In this document: piece by piece, positions 3,301 through 5,173 of the stretch
How the letters are laid out: each line of letters opens with the position of its first letter
Numbering within the stretch: position 1 is the first letter of the stretch
DNA from: JBAXEO01 sp964541375
GTDB lineage: Bacteria > Actinomycetota > Coriobacteriia > Anaerosomatales > JAAXUF01
Length of the DNA stretch: 5,173 bases
Assembly: GCA_964541375.1 (NCBI GenBank)
Contig: CAZIPT010000100.1
Span: 1 to 5,173 of the forward strand
Direction: 5' to 3'
The notes under the pieces: model-generated
What the model saw: the letters and a program-made list of their open reading frames with translations, nothing else
The model's database searches: none
Told to the model about the DNA's origin: nothing
Position numbers and translations under genes: made by a program

Positions 3301-5173
3301 TCGAACCGACCTGGGTGCATGTCTTGTTCCAGGCGGTGGGCAGCAGCGAGTCGCGAGCGACAGGGTGACAGTCCTCGCAGACCGAGGTGTTTCTCGGCGC
3401 GGACGAAGGCCTAGCGTGTTCGGTCTTCAAGTCGGGACTGTGACAGGCCGGGCATCGGAGATCATAGGCAAGCGGCGCGTGGAGCAACTCCCCTGCTACT
3501 GTCTGGTTCGGCAGCAGAGACATCGTCCAGGTACCGGCCACCGCTGCGGGACTGGTCTCTGCAGCGTGTTGCGACGCGCGATAACCGTGGAGTCCGTCGA
3601 CCTTGTCGGCGTGGCAGGCCGAGCACTCGCGACTCACCGGTACGGCGTTCCCGTGGCAGACCACGCAACCCGTGCGAGTCACACCGCCCACGGTGGCCGT
3701 TGCCTCGGCGTGTGTCTGAATCAGGGTATCGGTCGCGGCGGACGGATGACACGAGGATGTGTAGCAGGTTTGACCCGGCACCGGCGTATGGCTCACGTCG
3801 ATGTCGGCGTGCATGGGAGCGCTCGATCCGGCGGTGTGGCAGCCGCCTTCGACGCAGGATTTCCCCCACTTCCCGACCAGCGTGTTCCGCGGCGAGGGGT
3901 GACAGGCACCGCACCCCGTAACCGCGGAAGATGCTGACGGCTTGTGGTGCTCAGGCTGCAGGTCTGCGTCGTGGCAATCGCCACAAACCGCCCCGGTGGT
4001 GCCGAGAGGCACTGAGGCGATGTTGGAATGGTGGACTTCCACGTGCTGACCTGCCCACTGATGACACGCCGAGCAGGAGGAGTTGCCCACGTGCACGCCG
4101 GCGGTGTTGGTGGCGTTGATGGCGGCGATGACGGCCGGGTCGGTGCTCTGATGGCACGTCACGCAGTCGATGATGACTCCCGCGCGTGTGTGACGCCCGG
4201 TGTGTTCGAAGGTGAGGTTGCCGTTATGGCAGCTGCAGCCGGTCACGTCGGCGGGCGTGTGCATCGTGGCCGAGGTGCCGGTATGGACGGCGGTCGGCGT
4301 GCCGATGGTCCCGTGGCACGAGCTACAGTTGCTCCCGGGGTTGTGAAAGCTGTGGCAAGTCGCGCAGCTCAGGTCGCTGCCGATCCGCATCTCGACGGTC
4401 CCGGGGACCGAGAACGCGGGGGCGATCGTGTGGCTCGCGCGCACGTCGGTGAACCGGTAGGAGGCCGGCGGGTACGACGTCGTCGTGATCGACAGCCCGT
4501 CGACCACCACGTCTGAGAGGTAGCGGCCGGCGTCAGGCGTCATCTGGTAGAGCGGCGAGTCCGCGCCGTAGACCACCGTCGCGGTGCCCTCCGGCGACAG
4601 GGAGCCGCCGGCCGTCGTCGCCGACGAGATGGTGTAGGTCGCCGTCGTGGCCCCGTAGACGATGTCGTCGACCCAGATGTTGGTGTTCTGGTAGCCCTTG
4701 AAGAGCAGGCCGCCGGTCTTGGTCAGGGTCGAGGCGCTGCGGAACGGGATGTCAAAGCCCGCGCCGGTGCCCCTCAGCGGCGTCCAGGGGTCGGTGGCCG
4801 CCCGGCGCGTCGAGAGCGCATAGGTCTGGCCCCCCTGGCCTGAGAAGGTGTAGATGATGCGGAACTGGGTCCAGCCGGTGGCGTAGGTGCCCACCGTGGT
4901 GTAGGCGTTGGTGGTGTAGCCGTTGGGGTTGCCCGCACGGGCGGTGAAGACCTGGATGGCCGAGCCGGTGCTCGCGAACTGGATCGAGAAGGCCTTGGTG
5001 GCGTCGGTCGAGGCGTTGTCCTCGATGATGCGCTTCTGGTTGGTGTTCTCGAAGTAGACCCAGAAGGTCTGCTCGCTGCCGTCGGCGCTCATCGAGCTCG
5101 CGACCTCGCCCGCGCCGCCGTAGGCCGCCGTGGCCGGGCCCTTGATCCAGCCCGACAGGGTGCCGTTCTTGGC
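350..5173 (-). CDS. Giant modular multiheme c-type cytochrome, 5'-partial
   Basis: The reading frame is open from the right edge to a TGA stop at 350..352, giving at least 1,607 codons. The first in-frame Met is at 5092, but the 27 codons upstream of it encode residues that match the C-terminal copy of the same domain, so the true start and signal peptide lie outside the window. Domains in order: ConA/LamG-like (to residue 147), InlB-B-repeat-like (151-228), heme region with 19 CXnCH sites (243-797), InhA-type MAM-like (808-985), four FN3 (990-1372) and a second ConA-like domain (1374-1580). Family knowledge: CXXCH sites bind heme c covalently after export, so the protein should act outside the cytoplasm in electron transfer, perhaps extracellular. 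FN3 and ConA-like modules usually serve adhesion or spacing. Electron partners are unknown. No C-terminal anchor is visible. The cytochrome call is very secure; the exact physiological role is not. Confidence 0.95.
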   Translation of the reverse strand, partial: AKNGTLSGWIKGPATAAYGGAGEVASSMSADGSEQTFWVYFENTNQKRIIEDNASTDATKAFSIQFASTGSAIQVFTARAGNPNGYTTNAYTTVGTYATGWTQFRIIYTFSGQGGQTYALSTRRAATDPWTPLRGTGAGFDIPFRSASTLTKTGGLLFKGYQNTNIWVDDIVYGATTATYTISSATTAGGSLSPEGTATVVYGADSPLYQMTPDAGRYLSDVVVDGLSITTTSYPPASYRFTDVRASHTIAPAFSVPGTVEMRIGSDLSCATCHSFHNPGSNCSSCHGTIGTPTAVHTGTSATMHTPADVTGCSCHNGNLTFEHTGRHTRAGVIIDCVTCHQSTDPAVIAAINATNTAGVHVGNSSCSACHQWAGQHVEVHHSNIASVPLGTTGAVCGDCHDADLQPEHHKPSASSAVTGCGACHPSPRNTLVGKWGKSCVEGGCHTAGSSAPMHADIDVSHTPVPGQTCYTSSCHPSAATDTLIQTHAEATATVGGVTRTGCVVCHGNAVPVSRECSACHADKVDGLHGYRASQHAAETSPAAVAGTWTMSLLPNQTVAGELLHAPLAYDLRCPACHSPDLKTEHARPSSAPRNTSVCEDCHPVARDSLLPTAWNKTCTQVGSTGSGCHSVAGREPHGAIATLADHSVAASYTVLPGGCSAASGSGRYERTTCHTTDLIQEHNRKIASITSTSTQSIARTISVGCDQCHTSAAFLALDGPWDGTCNACHDGTRLENHNVVGTARYNAVRAIHQAPRDYDGGFNAPSGARVAGRNAMDVHGPLRTASTGNAIPYGCGITVCHLQFYQEAGMASSYPANDCANCHGAMNTLSPAPYDGVYMWDTLPAGDKQGLTSYMTISPDGILPPTSVINFKSFHQIENGWDYGYVQVSTDGGTTWTNMPGSITTTANPYGRNQGNGITAAVDVWTNATFDLAAYAGQMVKIRLAYKCDDSVYGPGWKVDALQIGPISAPIFIDDAESAKPQVSVETTVGYLQNSVWVTEPTTTAGWTRRSPDFVAPTAPTSLTAMDTPSDQGGSVTLSWSGATDDVGVAGYRLYRGTAPGVYPEAPKGLSSAESYADTTAKTGTVYYYAVAAVDAAGNVGPKSPEVSVTAVDNLAPAAPTDLSAEGLGVGSGLIGLSWSPNVDADLMGYYLYRDGVRVNAIPIMATTYTDAGRSDETSYTYVLRAVDINGNESNPSAPSTSTTAIPPDLTPPTAPTVLLSADTPLDQGGSITLSWSGATDKRGVTGYRLYRGIAPGVYGAPVSLDATTSHIDTTALTGVTYYYAVSAVDAAGNEGPKSPESTAVAIDNLAPAAPTGLAAVGGDRRIDLSWSANSEIDLAGYDLYRNGVKVNTVPIVGTTYSDTGCLSGTTYTYTLKALDTHGNVSASSGSASAMALGVSPFDGTFESGTDGVNLASPWVLFGTPAKREYDSLRAKNGTLSGWVQGPSTAAYGGVAETATANMDRDGAYQTFWVYFDTANSRRLIEDNNAVDLSKAFTLYFTNTGALQVFTSRTATGYTTGGYTTVGTYATGWMQYRVLYDFTTKTYTLSRRSNIADAWTDLKAAAAPTSAIPFRGTNNITKTSGLLFKGYQNTNLWVDDIVYFGN
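353..973 (-). repeat. ConA/LamG-like domain, copy 2 (C-terminal)
   Basis: Residues 1374-1580 form the complete version of the domain that also opens the visible protein. It begins with SPFDGTFESG, a common first strand of such beta-sandwich modules, and ends with WVDDIVYFGN directly before the stop. No linker, sortase motif, hydrophobic helix or basic tail follows it, so the domain itself forms the C-terminus. The region from 868 down to 353 aligns with copy 1; bases 869..973 encode the N-terminal part that is missing from copy 1 because of the window edge. Confidence 0.85.
977..1543 (-). repeat. FN3 domain pair A2-B2
   Basis: Residues 1184-1372 are the second copy of the two-domain unit. 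A2 shares with A1 the DTP-x-DQGGS-[IV]-TLSWSGATD block, GYRLYRG-x-APGVY, VDAAGN-x-GPKSPE and DNLAPAAPT; B2 shares with B1 the YR-[ND]-GV-[RK]-VN block. DNA similarity is also obvious, for example around 1416 and 2004. Cys 1340, in B2, is the second cysteine outside the heme sites. FN3 modules of this kind are common spacers in secreted bacterial enzymes and adhesins. Confidence 0.9.
1553..2125 (-). repeat. FN3 domain pair A1-B1
   Basis: Residues 990-1180 hold two fibronectin type III domains. Each starts with AP-x-AP-x-L, has an LSWS strand, a GY-x-LYR strand, a Y-x-D turn and a Y-x-Y-x-[VL]-x-AVD strand ending near G-N. Domain A1 (990-1087) has the insert DTPSDQGG before its W strand; B1 (1088-1180) has R-x-GV-x-VN-x-[IV]PI. 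The A2-B2 pair to the left repeats both features in the same order with an offset of about 588 bases. Confidence 0.9.
2138..2671 (-). other. MAM-like domain of immune inhibitor A type
   Basis: Residues 808-985 resemble the C-terminal beta-sandwich of M6 (InhA-type) metalloproteases: a FKSFHQIENGWDYGYVQVS strand, STDGG-x-TW, the N-P-x-G...QGNGITAAVDVW loop, TFDLAAYAGQ-x-VKIRLAYK and a closing W-x-VDALQIG, followed by F-I-DDAES. There is no peptidase domain or zinc-binding HExxH motif here, so only the accessory module is present. It sits directly after the last heme site and may bind a ligand or act as a structural cap. Cys 922 is one of only two cysteines in the protein outside the heme sites. 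Confidence 0.7.
2717..3379 (-). repeat. Six-heme unit 3 (hemes 13-18)
   Basis: This is the longest unit, 221 residues. Hemes 13-17 align with 7-11, but the second and third sites have widened to CX9CH (3284..3319) and CX13CH (3149..3196). Heme 15 carries CH-x3-L-x2-E-H. Equating heme 18 (CX4CH, 2768..2788) with hemes 6 and 12 is less certain: it lacks the E-H signature, though its distance to the next site (22 residues) is similar. Heme 19 then stands at the position of a fourth unit's first heme. Confidence 0.55.
3380..3913 (-). repeat. Six-heme unit 2 (hemes 7-12)
   Basis: This unit spans 178 residues. The relation to unit 3 is the clearest: a heme site, then W-x-K-[ST]-C, a spaced CH, a His-rich linker, another spaced CH, L-I-Q-x-H and two CXXCH sites. 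The unit's second and third sites are both CX4CH (3836..3856 and 3746..3766). Heme 12 carries CH-x3-L-x2-E-H at 3416..3445. Between hemes 11 and 12 is a 57-residue linker with few charged residues. Confidence 0.65.
3914..4366 (-). repeat. Six-heme unit 1 (hemes 1-6)
   Basis: This unit of 151 residues runs from heme 1 to just before heme 7. It aligns by eye with units 2 and 3: heme 2 is followed by a His-containing linker and heme 3, as in hemes 8-9, and heme 6 carries the CH-x3-L-x2-E-H signature also seen at heme 12. Its distances from heme 3 to 4 (25 residues, His to His) and 6 to 7 (24) match those of the other units. Its third site is the shortened CX1CH at 4226..4237. Confidence 0.6.
4409..4642 (-). 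other. Divergent InlB-B-repeat-like domain
   Basis: Residues 151-228 follow the familiar pattern YTI...GGSLSPEGT.TVVYG....Y.MTPDAG....DVVVDG......YRFTDV.A.HTI.P.F. This matches the small beta-rich domain often annotated as a divergent InlB B-repeat (Flg_new_2 type) in secreted bacterial proteins. It joins the N-terminal ConA-like domain to the first heme site, probably as a rigid spacer. The assignment rests on recalled family pattern, not a search. Confidence 0.7.
4652..5173 (-). repeat. ConA/LamG-like domain, copy 1 (cut by the window edge)
   Basis: This stretch encodes the 27 residues before Met 1 and residues 1-147. It is collinear with copy 2 at 353..868 and about 60% identical by eye, including the QTFWVYF strand, the GYTT...YTTVGTYATGW block and the closing GLLFKGYQNTN-x-WVDDIVY strand. 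The pattern of beta-strands ending in WVDDI is typical of ConA-like/LamG jelly-roll domains, which often bind carbohydrate or surfaces; the fold assignment is inference. Some blocks are identical at the DNA level (4683..4713 with 390..420, 4655..4675 with 362..382, 5147..5173 with 842..868). Copy 2 begins about 35 residues earlier than the point matching the window edge, so at least that much more of this domain lies outside. Confidence 0.85.

Larger units (their letters stand above)
2702..4366 (-). other. Heme region with 19 CXnCH sites
   Basis: Sites by first Cys to His residue: 1 CATCH 243-247; 2 CSSCH 256-260; 3 CSCH 286-289; 4 CVTCH 310-314; 5 CSACH 340-344; 6 CGDCH 370-374; 7 CGACH 394-398; 8 CVEGGCH 413-419; 9 CYTSSCH 443-449; 10 CVVCH 476-480; 11 CSACH 490-494; 12 CPACH 547-551; 13 CEDCH 572-576; 14 CX9CH 592-603; 15 CX13CH 633-648; 16 CDQCH 679-683; 17 CNACH 699-703; 18 CGITVCH 769-775; 19 CANCH 793-797. 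Thirteen are canonical CX2CH. All 38 cysteines of the region fall in these sites. Many additional His residues could serve as distal ligands, which would suit bis-His, low-potential hemes. Whether the six non-canonical sites carry heme cannot be told from sequence. Confidence 0.93.

Noticed and set aside
2834..3937. Long plus-strand open frame of 367 codons opposite the heme region
   Set aside because: It lies wholly antisense to the secure heme-binding sequence. The translation is Arg-, Gly- and Val-rich without a recognisable domain, and it shows no ribosome binding site that I could support. High G+C antisense frames of this kind are common.
4028..4516. Plus-strand open frame of 162 codons
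   Set aside because: It is antisense to hemes 1-5 and the InlB-B-like domain, and its low-complexity Gly/Val/Arg-rich translation looks like a shadow frame.

Overview
The window is almost entirely one gene: the 3' part of a very large minus-strand gene for a secreted, multidomain multiheme c-type cytochrome (350..5173, start codon beyond the right edge). At least 1,607 codons are visible, with 19 candidate heme-attachment sites. The high G+C content, the giant modular cytochrome and the mix of FN3, MAM-like and ConA-like modules would suit an anaerobic sediment or subsurface bacterium that exchanges electrons outside the cell. Deep-branching Actinomycetota (Coriobacteriia-related) are one candidate. 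This placement is inference from style only; the window has no taxonomic marker.

Order along the protein, from the right edge of the window to the left: (i) a ConA/LamG-like beta-sandwich cut by the edge (4652..5173); (ii) a divergent InlB-B-repeat-like domain (4409..4642); (iii) the heme region (2702..4366); (iv) a MAM-like domain resembling the C-terminal part of immune inhibitor A metalloproteases (about 2138..2671); (v) four FN3 domains arranged A-B-A-B (977..2125); (vi) a second copy of the ConA-like domain, which ends the protein (353..973). The last residues carry no sortase motif, membrane segment or obvious surface-layer anchor.

The heme region is the most informative part. Its 38 cysteines all pair into 19 CXnCH sites: 13 are CX2CH, three CX4CH, and one each CX1CH, CX9CH and CX13CH. 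Aligning by eye, hemes 1-6, 7-12 and 13-18 form three repeats of a six-heme unit. A CH-x3-L-x2-E-H signature at the 3rd and 6th heme suggests that each unit is itself two triheme halves. The unusual spacings fall mainly on the 2nd and 3rd heme of each unit.

To the left (92..349) is a 258-base gap with short inverted repeats and no convincing gene. It is followed by the first 30 codons of another minus-strand gene (1..91), which starts at GTG behind a good Shine-Dalgarno sequence and encodes a signal peptide or membrane anchor. Two neighbouring exported products on the same strand fit an extracellular electron-transfer locus, but the second gene's function is not visible. Residue numbers below count the Met codon at 5090..5092 as 1; this is a reference point, not the true start.
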